Source of the DNA: Rhabdornis inornatus | Taxonomy: Eukaryota > Chordata > Aves > Passeriformes > Rhabdornithidae | Length of the DNA: 64,000 bases | Assembly (NCBI GenBank): GCA_013397075.1 | Contig: VWZS01008896.1 | Span: 1-64,000, forward strand | Reading direction: 5' to 3' | Shown: one piece after another, positions 15,001 to 27,130 of the stretch | Layout of the letters: each line of letters starts with the position of its first letter | How positions within the stretch are numbered: position 1 is the stretch's first letter | Program-made: the position numbers and the translations under genes | Notes under the pieces: generated by a model | The model's database searches: none | Told to the model about the DNA's origin: nothing | What the model saw: the letters and a program-made list of their open reading frames with translations, nothing else

Positions 15001-18000
15001 TCTTTTTGCTGTGCACCACTAAGGAGAGTCTTACTCAGTCCTCTGTAATCACCTGTTTGGCATCTGGAAACAGGAGATAGCCCCCCATGCCTTCTGTCTT
15101 TCAGGCTGAGCAAACTGGATTCTCTTTGCCTCTTCTCTACATTGTGTTCTCTGTTCTTCTGCTGGACTAAATCCAGTTTGTCAGTGTGGTGGTATTTCTT
15201 TGGGGTGTTTGTTTGTTTGTTTGTCCTGGGGACCCAAAGACTGGATACAGTGCTCCAGATGCTGCCTTGTGAGTGCTAAATGGAGATGGAGAACAGGTCT
15301 TCGACCTGCTGGCTCTGCCCTTGCTCATGCAGCCTTGTATGGGATTGGCTTTCCAATGCTCCCTTATACTGAGGTGGAACTACAAGGCTTCTCTAAATAC
15401 TCAGCATGTATTTAGCACATAAGAAATTTGGGAATTACTTCGCTTTCCCAAGCACACTTTCCTCTGAAAAGGCTTTGCTGGAAGTTTCACAGGCAGGTCT
15501 GTTTTGTAACTAGGAGGCTCCTGTTGCCCATTGGATTGATCTCATGGATGCTTCCTTTGAAGGGCTGAATAGCTGTGGAGGATTTTGGAATATTCTGGGC
15601 TGCAGGAGATATGTGGGAGGAGGAAAAACTGAGTCCCATGTTTGTGGTAGTGTAATACCTTTCACTAAGCAGTGCATCTAGAACTTTTGCTCCCTTTAGC
15701 ATTTTAGTGCCTTGTGTATCTTAATGGCCACTGCTGAGCTCCCAGGGAAAATTAATCTGTTTTTTGGTGACCTATCTCTAGGTATTGTTTGTCTTCAGTT
15801 TAGCAGCTTTAAAGAGGAAAACATGATCTGATTAATGTCACTTACTTCCTGTAGCTGTTGTTGCCTGCAATATGTTCCCTGGTGCTTCATCCTGCCTAGT
15901 GCTAAAGGACAGCCCAATTGCCAGTTTTGGTTCAGTTTCTGGGCAGACATGCCAGAAGCACGAGTCTTGAGTTAATAATTCTTATTTATTTTTCACTCTT
16001 TTTAAGTTCGTTGGATTCTGAGCTGACATCTCTCTGCCAGTCCGTGCTGGAGGATTTCAACTTGTGCTTGTTCTACCTGCCCTCTCCTCCTAACCTGAGC
16101 TCAACTAGTGAAGATGAAGAAGAGTATGAGAGTGGCTACTCCTTCCTTCCTGATCTCCTGATCTTTCGCATGGTGATCATCTGCCTCATGAGCGTTCACA
16201 GCCTCAAGAGGGCAGGTAACCAGTGCTTTGTTTGGAAATTTTGTGGTGAACATCCAGCAGCACAGTTAGGCTGGAGATGCTGTCTGAACTGGAGTTCATG
16301 TTATGGTGTAGTGCTCACCTCCTCCATCTCACTGTGCTGTCTGGTTACAGGTTCCAAGCAGTACAGTGCAGCCATTGCCTTCACGCTGGCCCTCTTCTCT
16401 CACCTGATAAATCACGTCAATATTCGCCTCCAGGCTGAGCTAGAAGAAGGGGAAAATCCTGTCCCAGCCTTTCAGAGTGATGGCACAGGTAAGAGAAGAG
16501 AGATGGCAGCCCCTGGGTCTCCTAGGTTTTCTGCCTACAGGGCTTTCCCCTTTCTCCTCTTTCTCCCCTGGGCATGAGTTTTGTAGTACGGAAGTGTATT
16601 GATCTTTTACTTCTGGACTGGAATCCTTGAAGATGGTTGATGTGCTGAGTTATCTCCACTTGGATGCTTTTTCTGAGTATCTGAATCTGCAGGATGGACA
16701 TGTTGTTTTCCTTATAAGGAGTTTGCTTTCTGTATCTCTTGGCAGTTTATTCATCATCTGCTTATCCCAATCTGAGACTTTGTTCTCTGTCTGTTTGCTG
16801 TTGTTTACTGGCTGCTTTCCTCCTCCACTGAGGAGATGATCTCAGGTAAAACACCTGGGCTGAGGGAGGCAGAAGGGGACTGAGTGGGGCTGAAGGAGAC
16901 AGGCCCTCTCGGCATACCTCAATTCTGCTCAGGCAAGGGTGGCTCTTGAATTTCTGGGGGATTTTATTGAGCAGCAAATAAGACTGCTAAGTCTTTCCCC
17001 TGCAAACAATCCATTTGCAATACCTCACTGAATGCAGGGTGAGGGAGTGAATGACCCCTCCTCTGCAGGTTTTGAAGCTGTCATGGTGATCCAGGGCTGC
17101 TAGAAAGGCTCCATGCATGTTGGTCAAGAAAGGGATTGGGTCAGGTCAGTGTAGGTACAGAGCACGTGTCCCTGCCCTGCTCGGTGGTCAGTCGGCTCTT
17201 TGACTGTAGAAAGTTGGAGGAGGAGAGTTAAATGGAGAATTCAGCTGTGTCCTATGCTGCTTTAACGGCCTTGAGCACTGAGGCTGCCTGGTAGGAGTGG
17301 CCCAGCTTGGGCAGTGGGAATCCTGGCTTCCTGGGTGCTTTTAGAAAGTGAATCTTCTGGGGTTGCTTATTCTGTAGTGGAAGACATTGATGGAAGTGAT
17401 GGCTGAAGTTTGCAGCCCTGGTTCCCTGGGCCCAGGGCTGGCAAGCAGCAGCCTGTGGAACACACTGTGACTTTAATTTATACTCTCCCTGTAAATGCAG
17501 ATGACCAGGAGCCACGGGAGCCTGTGAACTCAATTGAGAAGGAAGCCGAAGCTGACTTGGCCAATCATCAGCCTAGTGAGGAACAGCAGAAGAATGACTG
17601 CAAGAAAAGCAAGAAATACTCTCGTCTCTCTTGTCTGCGCCGCCGCCGCCACCCTCAGAAGGCGGATGAGAGCGACCTGAGTGAGGGCTTTGATTCTGAC
17701 TCCAGCCAGAGCTCCATCAAGGGCAGTGATGGCTCAGAGAGTGGCTCAGAGAAGAGTGATGAGGAAGCAGAAGCTGCTTTTGATGTGGAGACAGACTCCG
17801 ACATGAACAGTCAAGAATCTCGGTCTGACTTGGAGGACATGGAGGATGAACCGGGTGAGGAGGGAAGCAGCCAAGGCAAAAGTGGGCCCAAAGAGGCCTT
17901 AAAAAACTGTGTGGATGGCAGTGGGCTGGGGGACTCCAAGAGCCCAAGCATCCCTAAAACTGAGGCTGTGGATCCAGCAGTCAATGGGCCAGCTTCCCTG

Positions 18001-21000
18001 AGCACTAATGATGCAAGCATAGCCAGTAATCTCCAGGCCATGTCCACCCAGCTGTTCCAGACCAAACGCTGCTTTCGCTTGGCTCCCACGTTCAGCAACA
18101 TCCTCCTGAAACCCAACAGTGAACCAGCTGCCTTGAAGGATGGGATAGAGAGCAAGCCATGTGTCAATGGAGATCTGGAGAAGCCCAGCTTGGCAGAGCA
18201 AGGTAAGGGCCTTGTTTCTGCAATTATGTGTAGAAAATGGGAAACTATAGCAGTCTGTTTGCTAATTTCACCATTTCCCGTGGTCCAAGCTCTTCTTTGG
18301 CCAGGCTTGGAGGAGCAGGTTGCCTAAGTAGTGGCCAGGCCTTGGCTTGGACATTTCATGACAGAGAAGCTTTACTTTTACTGCCCAGCATGCAGGAATA
18401 TGTGCATTGAGGACGGGAAACACCTGCAGCCCACCAGGGTTACCAGAACAACTACTGTTCTGCAGACTAAATGCTGAGCAGCTGTGAATCTGAATCACAG
18501 GCTCACAGGTTGGTTTGTTTGGAAGGGACTTTAAAGCCCATGTCATTTCATCCCTCTTGCATTAGGTTGCTCCAAACTGCATCCAACCTGGCCTTGAACA
18601 CTACAGGGATGGGGCAGCCACAGCTTCTCTTGGCAACCTGTGCCAGAGCTTTACCACCCTCACAGGGAACAATTTCTTCCTGATTCCACATCTAAATTTA
18701 CCTTCCTTCAGTTTAAAGCCATTCCACCTTGTCCCCTCCAGGACCTTGTCAAAATCCCTCACCAGCTCTCTTGGAGTTCTTTTAGGCAGTGGAAGGAGCT
18801 CTGAGGTCTCCCTGGAGCCTTTACTTTTCTGAGCTGAGCACTCCCAGCTCTCCCAGCCTGTCTCCAGAGCAGAGGATCTAGATCATCTAGAGCAGCCCCT
18901 GGATCATCTCCGTGGCCTCCTCTGGACTCACTCCAGCAGCTCCACGTCCTTCCTGTGCTAGGGGCCCAGAGCTGGAGGCAGCTCTGCAGGGCAGGGTCTC
19001 AGTAGTGCTCTCTTGAGGGGCAGAATCCCCTCCTTCACGTGCTGCCCAAGCTGTTGGGGATGTGCCCAGGACAGTGTTGGCTTTTTGAGCCCCCAGTGCA
19101 CGTTAACTCAGCCACGGCATGATGAGCTTCTTGTCAACCCATCCCCCCAAAATTCTTCTCAGGGCTGCTCTCCATCCATTCTCCCCCAGCCTGTGTTGGT
19201 GCTTGGGGTTGCCCCAATACAGGTACAACATTTCTCCTTGCCCTTGCTGTTCCTTCTGGGGTTGACACAGACCCATCTTTCCAGCCTGTCCAGATTCCTC
19301 TGGTGCCATCCCTTCCCTCCAACATGTGACCTCACCACACAACTCAGTGTTGTCAGCAAACTGGCTGAGGGTGCACTTGATCTCACTGTCTGACACCAAC
19401 AAAGATGTTAAAAAGTTCTGGTCCCACCCCCTGAGGATGCCCCTCATCACTTCTCTCCACTTGGACATTGAGCTGTGGGGTGTAGCTCTTTAACTGTGAC
19501 TGTCCAGCCAAGTCGTCATCCACTAAGTGGTGTATCCATCAAATCCATGTCTCTCCAGTTAAGAGACAAGGATGTTGTGCAGGGCAGTGTCAAATGCTGT
19601 ACACAAACCCAGGTAGATGAGGTCAGTTGCTCTTCCCTCATCCTCCACTGCTATAACCCCATTGTAGAAGGCCAGTGAAATTTTCAGGCACGATTTGCTT
19701 TAGTTGGAGCCGTTTTGGCTCCAGAGGATAATTCAAGCAGACATCTTCCCTCTTCTCTTTGTGAAATATCTGATCAGACGCTTACTATTGCTTCTGGTGG
19801 CAGACAGGGCAGATGGAAGACAGGAAGTTCTCCATGAGATGACAGATTGTCAGCCCAATGCTCATGTAGAAGTTTGTGTGGAAGATGTGACCCAGATCCA
19901 CATCTAGGTGGATGTGAGAGGTGTTGAGGGCCTTTCTGTGACCCCCTGAATGTGCCTCACTGACTGTTCCATGCTAAACCCCTGGGAGATGCACAGCAGG
20001 TGGAGCTGCCATGTCTCTACTACCGCTCAACTTAAACAACTGTGTAACGCTCTGGGCAAAAACAGCTGGGAAGGGAGATCTGATAAACTATGGTGAATTG
20101 TTTGTATTTCACATAAAACTGTATGGGCCTGTTCAGTCTTGTTTTTCATTCCTCCTAGCTTCCCTGGAGCAAGGAAACATTCTGCATCCTGCTGCCAAAT
20201 CCAGCTGTCCTACAGCACTGGCAAGATTCAGGCTTTGCCTGGGCCAGCATTTGAAGGCACAGTATTAGATCATGTTAGTGTTGACTGGCTCCTGGCACTG
20301 CTCCATGGCCACATGAAAGAGATGGGGGGTAAAGGAAGAAACAAATGGGCTTTGGTCTGTTTAACTCTTTCCCGTAGTGGTTATCTCACTCCAGGAATAT
20401 GTGGCCATAATATCTTTACAGGTGTAGAAAATGAGAGATGGAATGAGTTCACTGTGTGCTTTTTAGCCTCGAGCTCTCCTCATCTATGCTATATCCAAAC
20501 TGCAGTGTAACACTGTCAGTGGTGGGTTCTGAGTAAATCACCTCCTTTCTTGTAATTCCGAGGGTTTATGGAATAAAATATGGAGTGCTGATAGGAAGCA
20601 ATGGTAGCATTTGAAATAAGGGGCTGTAGCAAAACCTATGGTTGATTCCTACCCTGACCTCAGGCCACTCATGCCACGTGAGATTCCACTGGCAATGGCT
20701 TTGAGATCCCCAGGTCTGGAGAGTTAGAAGAGTGCAAAGAATATGTTCAGTATTTAAAATTCTCTGACTCCTAGGACAGAAATGGACTCCTGCCATTTTC
20801 TTCTCTTGCCTGGCTTGAAGCTGGGAGCGTGTTGATCTCAGCTGTGTTCCCTGCTCTGGTCCTTGGGCTGGCATGTGCTGCCCCACTCTGTCAGCAAGCC
20901 TCCTGGAGGCTGCTGCAGAGATTAGGCATTGGTCAAACCTTCACAGGGAGATTTTAACCCTCTTATCCCAAGGAGGAAGGAAATAGAGAGGTGGTACACT

Positions 21001-24000
21001 CTAGTGAAAGCACAGGGGACAGGGACTGGTTTTGTGAGGATATGTGGAGGCACCAAGTATTTCAATTCAACTATTTCCAGCCCAGTACTGTTCTGACACC
21101 AGCAGGGCTTGGCATCTCAGGGGATTTAACAGCTGCCATCTTGTGCTTGGCTTTGTTTTCCAGATGATGTGTCTGATTCCGAAGAAAGCATTTCAAGTAA
21201 CAAGTCCTGCAGAAATGAGCGATCTCTTCAGGAGAAGTTGGAGATCATGACCAATGAAGGGCTTCTGCTTACTGTCAAGGTGTTCCTGGACTGGCTGAGG
21301 ACAAACACAGACCTCATCATTATGTGTGCTCAGGTGGGGATGGTGTCAAGGCTCTCTACAAGATTGTGTTTGGTCAGCTTCCCTGGGCTGGTTGCAGCCA
21401 TGGCTCCACTCCTGGGCAGAGGGTGATGTTATGTCCCCCACCAGCTGAATTAAGCTAATCTGGGCCTAAGAAGGATGGTGAGGTTTACTCTTCATAAAGC
21501 ATTCTGAGGGTTGTGAGATGCTGGAAGGCCTAAGCCTCCTAGTTGTTGTGTATGTCTGTCTTGACACTTTCTATGGCCTTTTGTGTTCTGTTCCTGCAGA
21601 GCTCTCAGAGCCTGTGGAACAGGCTGTCTGTGCTCCTGAACCTTCTGCCTTCTGCTGCAGACCTGCAGGAATCAGGTACTGGAGAAAGAAGTGGCAATGT
21701 CATGTTTCACCAAGCCTAGTCATCGGTGATTCCCAGGGTGTGTGAGAGCCTGGGGAGGGAGATTTCCTAGCAGCAGTTTTTATAAGCACAATAGGAAATA
21801 ACACATGCATGTGTTGCTTTTTCTTTTAAATACCGTTCCAGTTAAATACTGTCCCATAGTCTTTAGAATCATATAATCATAGAACATCCTGAGTTGGAAG
21901 AGACCCTGCTCGCTCCAGGATTGAGTTGAACTCCTGGCCCTGACAGGACAACCCCAGAATTCACACACAAAAATGCTATATTAGTGCATTAATATGGCTG
22001 GCAGCATACTGAAACACTGACACCAGCATGTGAGAATCCATGCGTGGCCAACAGGAGTGAAATTCACCGCTAGTACCAGGAGTAAGGCTGTGATTTTGCC
22101 ATGGTAATCCTGGAAAATAGTATCTGAGCTCCAGCTGCTCATGGTGTGCCCTGTGCCTCTTCAGGGCTGAGCCTGAAGTTTCCAATGGTTCATGAAAAGC
22201 GGAGTTTGAACAGGGTTGCTGTCAGTTGGAATAGGTGGGAAAGCTATCCCTCCAAACGGCATTTCCTAGAGTCCCTTGGCAGGTTGTTTGGGAGAGTTGC
22301 TCTTTACATTGTGGGTGGTCCTGTGGTTCCTCCTTAAGCAGGTGCTCACAGAACATGTGTCATTAACACCTCCTGAACATTACAGATCATGTGCCTTAAA
22401 GCAGTTCTCCTCTTAGCCCCCTCATCAGTAGTTTTGCTCTCCTTCTTGTCCCTCCTCTCCAGGGCTGGCCCTGTGTGATGAAGTCAAAGACATCCTGAGC
22501 GATGCTGAGCTCCCAGACCTGAAGGCCAACCTGCTGCTCCCTGAAGATGTGGCTCTGCGCAATCTCCCCCCTCTGAAAAATGCACACAAAAGGTTTAACT
22601 TTGAGCAGGACCGGCCCATTTTCTCAGCAGTTGAGGAGGTGAGTTGGGGTAAATCCTGAAAAAAAATCAGACCTGGATTGTGGTGTTATGTGGTTCCTTT
22701 TCCTAGCACTGAAGGCCTGAGCAGAGGTTTATGGAACAGCTGTGGCAGGGTGCTGCTGCTGTTCCCTAAGATTTTCTTGGGCTGAGGAAGCCCAGGCTGC
22801 TGGCACCTCTGAACCTTCTGGCCAGCTGTAGCCTTTCCCACAGCCCCCTCCCGCAGTCTGACTTCAGAAGAGATCAGAAACATCAATCAGAACTGGGCAT
22901 TTAATATCAGTTCCTGCCTTTTTCAAAAGCGTGAGCTGGAGGTCGGTGACTGCCTCCTGTTTCCTTACAGTCTGTCGTGCGGATCTGCTGCATTCGGAGC
23001 TTTGGCCACTTCATTACCCACTTGCAAGGCAGCATCCTGCAGTTCAACTCAGAGCTTGGGATCTTCATCAGCATAGCACAGTCAGAACAAGACAACTTGC
23101 TGCACCAGGCCCAGGCCCAGTTTCACATGGTGAGTTGGTAGAGGTGAATGAATTCTCTGTACTTGGCGGAGTTTCCTGTAGTTTACTATTAGGTTGTAAC
23201 TATAATCACAGATCTTTGGGAGGAGATGAAAGTTCTGTTCCTTAAAGCTATTCCAGTGTCCCCTTTTCACTCTGGAAGTGTTTCGGGAAGTGAATGCTAG
23301 TGTCAGCTCGTGTGTTTCCTGCTAACTGATATGGAAGTTTGGTTTTGCAACTAGGCTGCAGAGGAAGCTCGTCGGAACAGGCTCATGAGAGACATGGCTC
23401 AGCTTCGACTGCAGGTAGGAGATGCCAGTTCCAGCCTGAAAACCAGTAGGGTAGTGGCTGGAATGTCAGAACTTGGGAAGGAAAGGGGGAACTCTGCTCC
23501 TGTCCCACACAGAGGCAGTAAGTCCATTCTGCATAGATCGAACTGTAGAATATCTCCAGTTGGAAGGGATCCCATTAAGATCCTGGGGTCCAAGTCCCTG
23601 CTTCTAATGGGGCTGCTTTAAACTGGATGCCCAAGAGTGTTGTTCAGGTACTCCTTGAGCTCTGGCAGGCTTGGTGCAACAACCACCTTCCTGCAGAGCT
23701 TGTTCCAGGAACCAGCCACCTTCTGGGGGAAGAACCTTTTCCTAATGTTCAGCCTGAACTTGCCCTGATGCAGCAATGAAGCTGGAAATGAAATGTACCA
23801 TTTCCTCATGTCCTGTTGCTAGTCACTGGAGAGAGGAAGTCAGCACCTCCTGCTTGCTGACCCCCTCGAGGAAGGTGTAGGCTGTGATGGGGCGGTCACC
23901 CTCAGCCTTCTCTGCCCCAAGCTGAGCAAACTGAGTGACCTCAGCCATTTGAGGCCTTTCACCATCCTGGTCATCCTACTCTGGACACTCTAATATTTCA

Positions 24001-26405
24001 ATGCCCCTCTTACATTAAGGTGCCCCGAACTGTTCACAGTAGTCAAGGTGGGGCTTCACTGAGCAGTGCAAAGTGGGACCATCTTCCCTTGCTGACCCTC
24101 TGCTGCATCCAGCCCTCTGTTCTGTATGCTTGGAGGTTGGAAGGGCCTGGTGGAGCTTTGTGGGGCAAGTCTTGCCCTGTTTGATTGTCTGTTTCAGCAT
24201 AAATGTGGAGTGAATGTCTTTGCGTGTGTGTTTTCAGCTGGAAGTGTCTCAGCTGGAGGGAAGTCTCCAGCAGCCCAAGGCACAGTCGGCCATGTCTCCT
24301 TACCTTGTCCCGGACACCCAGGCCCTCTGCCAGCACCTGGCTCTTGTCAAGCAGCTGGCTGCTAGTGGGAGGTTCATAATCATCATCCCTCGAACAGGTA
24401 TGGGGACTCCACAGCAGGCACCTGGCAGTGGCTGCCTGTCCCTTCTGTGCTGGGAGCAGGCCCTAGGGGCCTGGGTGGTGGGTTTCCCTCCACCTGCTTT
24501 TATCCTTGACTACATCTGGAGCAGTTGCAACACCCTTTTGATGTGTTGCTTTTGGGACCTGTTCTATGCGTGGCCCATGCTTGGGATTTTGACAGAGTGT
24601 CAGAAGAGCTGAGAGGAGAGAGATCCTGTTCCCTCTCTGCCTCTCCTGTGGCAGCTATGCATCAGACAGTGTTCTGTGGAATGGGGAGGACTTGATGCCT
24701 CTGGATTAGTTTGCAGAAGTAGAGCTGTAAACAAGATGTTTTTTGTTTTTGTTCCTGTTAGTTATCGATGGCCTAGACTTCCTGAAAAAGGAGAACGCTG
24801 GTGCTAGGGACAGCATTCGGTATCTGGAGGCAGAATTTAAAAAGGGAAACAGGTGAGAGCAGGAGAGGGGTGGGATTTTCTCTTGTTTTTGGAATGGGTG
24901 GGCTTTGGGTGGAAGCAGGCTGTGGATCCCTTGGAGCAGAATGAGGAGTGGGCCAAGGAAAAGCCAGACTTCAGGAACGGGAAGGTGGTGAAGGAGTAGA
25001 CTCAGCAGCTGGTTCTTCAGATGTGCTGGTGGTTGCTGCTCAGCTGTGAAGTGCAGCTGCTTTGAGCAGTGGTGGAGTTGCATCTCTCTTGCTGTATAAA
25101 CTGGAACAGTGACCTTTGCCACAGACAGCACTGGGAATGCTGGAAGAGCTGAACTGTGCTCTACAGAAACACAGTTGAAAGGACAAACTGCATCTCTGAG
25201 GCCAGTGTCAGGGCTAGCGGGCTTGGGACATGTGGTACTGTGAGCAGCATATGGGAATGGTGGTGAGGCAGGGAGGTGATCAAAGGGATTCACAGAGGAT
25301 TCTTTGCATGGACCTTTGGGTATTAAATTTGGGTTGGTGGAAGCCCTGCAGCGCCCAGAGGAGCTGCTGTGGAGCACTGACTTTAGCCTGTGTCATGGTC
25401 TCCATATGAGCTCACACTCTGCTTTCTCCTTAGGTACATTCGTTGCCAGAAAGATGTTGGGAAGAGCTTTGAGAGGCATAAATTGAAGAGACAAGATTTA
25501 GATGCCTGGTAAGATTTCAGCATCTAAAGTTGTCTGAGCTGGGTTTACAGCAGGCAGGTGGCTTTGGAGAGAGATGTTAGCAGTGGGACCCATTGCAGAG
25601 CTTGTTCTATGTGAGTAATGATGAAATTCCATGCAGATAAGGACAGCCACCTGTGCATGTTACACAAAACACTCTCTGCTCAAAAAGGCCTCAGAAAAGT
25701 CTTCAATGGGAGCAGGAAAGCAGCCCTGCTTCCCACTTACTGTCCCAAGCAGATGTGGTCTTCCTGCTGACCTTCCCCTCTGTTTCTCTTTTCTGTCAGG
25801 AATCTCTATAAAATACTGGACAGCTGCAAACAGTTGACAGTGTCCCAGGGCAGTGGAGAGGACGACACCACAGGAATGGTCACCATCATCACGGGCTTTC
25901 AGCTGGAGGACCTGAGCTCATTCTCGGTGCCCATGCAGGTCAGTAACTCTCCTCTGGCTGAGCTGAGCCATTCTGCTTCCTAGCAAGGATATGATATGAT
26001 CCATTGGCAAGAGATTTTTAATTTTTTTTTTTTTTTTTGCCTTGGCTAATAACTGGCCTTGTTTCCCCAAAGTTACTTTATATGTTGAGAGTCCTTATTC
26101 CCTCAAGGCTTCTTGATTTTGTGGTACAGAGTATTCCGGGACAGGTGAGAGAATTTAATTTCATGTCTGTGCAGGCCTCTTGTACCAGAGCAACGAGAAT
26201 TGGGGAGGATTTGGCCTTCCAGCTGTGCCAGGCTGCTGGAGAGTCCCCAGGTTGGGAATGGCAGCTATCTTGACAGGGCAAGTTAAAAATTAACTACTTG
26301 TTTTGTCTTGTTTGCTTGCAGTCTGCCATCCAGGCAGCCACCAATGCCAGCATAGAGATAAAAAATGTTCTGGAGTTCTACAAGCAGTGGAAAGAGATGG
26401 GCTGA
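1..26405 (+). CDS. SMG5: SMG5, nonsense-mediated mRNA decay factor (5'-truncated by window edge)
   Basis: SMG5 pairs with SMG7, binds phosphorylated UPF1 and promotes its dephosphorylation and mRNA decay in the cytoplasm (family knowledge). I traced 22 coding exons: 1-68, 5953-6051, 6660-6783, 7410-7566, 10492-10581, 11876-11965, 12836-12914, 13477-13602, 14047-14115, 16007-16215, 16351-16488, 17501-18202, 21164-21333, 21600-21675, 22463-22638, 22971-23129, 23355-23414, 24238-24397, 24762-24852, 25434-25508, 25800-25938, 26322-26405 (TGA). They join in frame to 1046 residues; human has about 1016. Exon 1 opens at GGAAGESGEPEAKVLHTKRL, so the ATG lies a few codons left of the window. Exons 2-11 encode the 14-3-3-like/TPR region (for example YDKAAKMYHQLKKCETRKLS). 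The 702-nt exon 12 is a Ser/Asp/Glu-rich linker. The last ~165 residues (from about IIPRTVIDGLDFLKKE) are the PIN domain, which in SMG5 lacks most catalytic Asp residues. All introns are GT-AG except intron 3 (GC-AG). No disabling change seen. Confidence 0.97.
69..880. other. Purine-rich start of SMG5 intron 1
   Basis: The first ~800 bases of the 5.9-kb intron 1 are strongly purine-biased on the + strand: GGGGA and GGAAG words recur irregularly with almost no long pyrimidine run. There is no fixed repeat period. Open frames here are a by-product of the bias and resemble no known protein. The tract directly follows the GC-rich first exon, so it may belong to the promoter-proximal CpG-rich zone. 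From about 900 to 5950 the intron has ordinary composition and I see no gene in it. Confidence 0.6.
6784..7409 (+). other. SMG5 intron 3 with apparent GC-AG splice sites
   Basis: Exon 3 ends in the codons for TNKK and the genome continues AAG|GCAGGTATC. The next exon starts CAC ATC CAC (HIH) after CTCCAG. Only a cut before GC keeps the conserved reading TNKK-HIHSRS. Using the GT four bases later would add 4 nt and shift the frame. GC-AG introns are a known minor class of U2 introns. Base-call error is the alternative. Confidence 0.75.
7734..7768. repeat. T-rich (GTTT)n-like simple repeat
   Basis: A low-complexity run of T with G spacers, including consecutive GTTT units, in SMG5 intron 4. 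The intron (7567-10491) otherwise holds one CR1 fragment and no recognisable gene. Confidence 0.8.
9354..9840 (-). mobile_element. CR1 LINE fragment, antisense, in SMG5 intron 4
   Basis: The + strand reads as the reverse complement of an avian CR1 3' region: an 'agaatag...gggaagggacct' start, then 'aggaaacccattccagg' and 'accaccctctggtaa'. The element therefore runs on the minus strand with its 3' end near 9354. It is 5'-truncated and diverged, with no open reverse transcriptase frame. The right edge is approximate. Confidence 0.75.
15104..15415 (-). mobile_element. Old, diverged CR1 LINE fragment in SMG5 intron 9
   Basis: Recognisable CR1 antisense phrases occur in order: 'ggctgagcaaactgg', 'gacccaaagactgga', 'cagtgctccagatg' and a diverged '(t)gtgagtgctaaatgga' block. 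Heavily mutated, so subfamily and borders are uncertain. A GTTT-type simple repeat at about 15208-15223 interrupts it. Confidence 0.6.
18485..19740 (-). mobile_element. CR1 LINE, 5'-truncated, about 1.25 kb, with degraded reverse transcriptase end
   Basis: This is the longest transposon in the window, in SMG5 intron 12. The 3' end lies at about 18485 (antisense 'gaatcacag...ttggaagggactt') and the body runs rightwards. The minus strand at about 19100-19470 translates to the C-terminal part of the CR1 reverse transcriptase, including CTLSQFADNTELCG, where CR1 normally has FADDT, and GNPKHQHRLG and LGGWVDKKL. Stops and frameshifts divide it, so it is a dead copy. Inserted antisense to SMG5. Confidence 0.92.
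21867..21962 (-). mobile_element. Short CR1 3'-end fragment in SMG5 intron 14
   Basis: The + strand begins 'aatcatataatcatagaac', the reverse complement of the CR1 terminal repeat (ATTCTATG-like), and continues 'gagttggaagagaccc'. About 95 bases, 5'-truncated, on the minus strand. Confidence 0.75.
23536..24125 (-). mobile_element. CR1 LINE fragment in SMG5 intron 17
   Basis: Antisense CR1 sequence starts 'gtagaatatctccagttgg' and continues through 'gttccaggaaccagccacc', 'gaagaaccttttcctaatgt' and 'ctgatgcagcaatg'-type blocks to about 24125. The element is on the minus strand with its 3' end at the left. No intact coding frame. Confidence 0.85.
26018..26039. repeat. Poly-T tract in SMG5 intron 21
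   Basis: A run of about 18 T preceded by 'ttttaa', between exons 21 and 22 and about 280 bases before the exon 22 acceptor. A simple repeat; I see no flanking duplication that would make it the tail of a retrocopy. Confidence 0.7.
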
Positions 26406-27130
26406 TGGTTAGAAAGGCATCGGGTTGGTGAACCTTTCTCTCCCCCTCTCGCAACGTGCAGCGTCTGAACGAAGGAAACAACAATCTGGGCGACACTTAA
26501 GACACGAAGAAGCAGCAGCAGCAACAGCAACAAAAATAACTACCCAAACGAATTAAAAAAAAAAATCCAATGTGGGCACGCACACGGACACCCTCCACCT
26601 GCATCCTGAGCAGACGGCTGTACAGCTCTGATGGCGCCACCTGCTCTGAGAGAGGCCCCTTGGTGTGGCCGGGGCAGAGCTCTGCCCTTCTCCCAGTCGG
26701 CAGAGATGGGCGAGAGACGGGCAGTCCTTCAACCCCCTCCTTCCTCCCAAAGCTTGCTTGGCCAGCAGAAGCAGGCTGGTGGTTCAAAGCATGGACTTAA
26801 CCTCAGCAAAACCAAACCAGTGTGGCAGAAACAGAACCCTCCGGCTTGGGAAAGAAGATCCAAAGAGTGTTTTGCTCTTGTTTGGCAATCTGGGGACAGG
26901 AAAGTGGATAGTATTTCCCCCCCTCCCCTGCTTTTGAATTAATTATTTTTCAAGGGTTTTTTCCTTTTAATTTTTAGTTTTTATATATATGAATAATATT
27001 AAAAAAAAAGGAAAAAAGAGGAGTTCCTTTGGGGTTTTGGATACTCTTCCAACATCATAAAAAAAGGAAACACTCTATTTAAAAGAGGGGGAAAACTCTT
27101 AATATAATTTTTTTTGTCTTAGAACAAGCA
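26406..27130 (+). other. SMG5: SMG5 3'UTR (proximal part)
   Basis: The sequence after the TGA stop starts GC-moderate with an AGCAGCAGCAGCAACAGCAAC stretch near 26510-26530, then becomes A/T-rich with runs of A and T (26940-27120). An ATTAAA at about 26998 is one possible poly(A) signal. How far the transcript runs cannot be decided from sequence alone; stronger AATAAA hexamers lie at 29000, 29010 and 30494. Confidence 0.6.
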
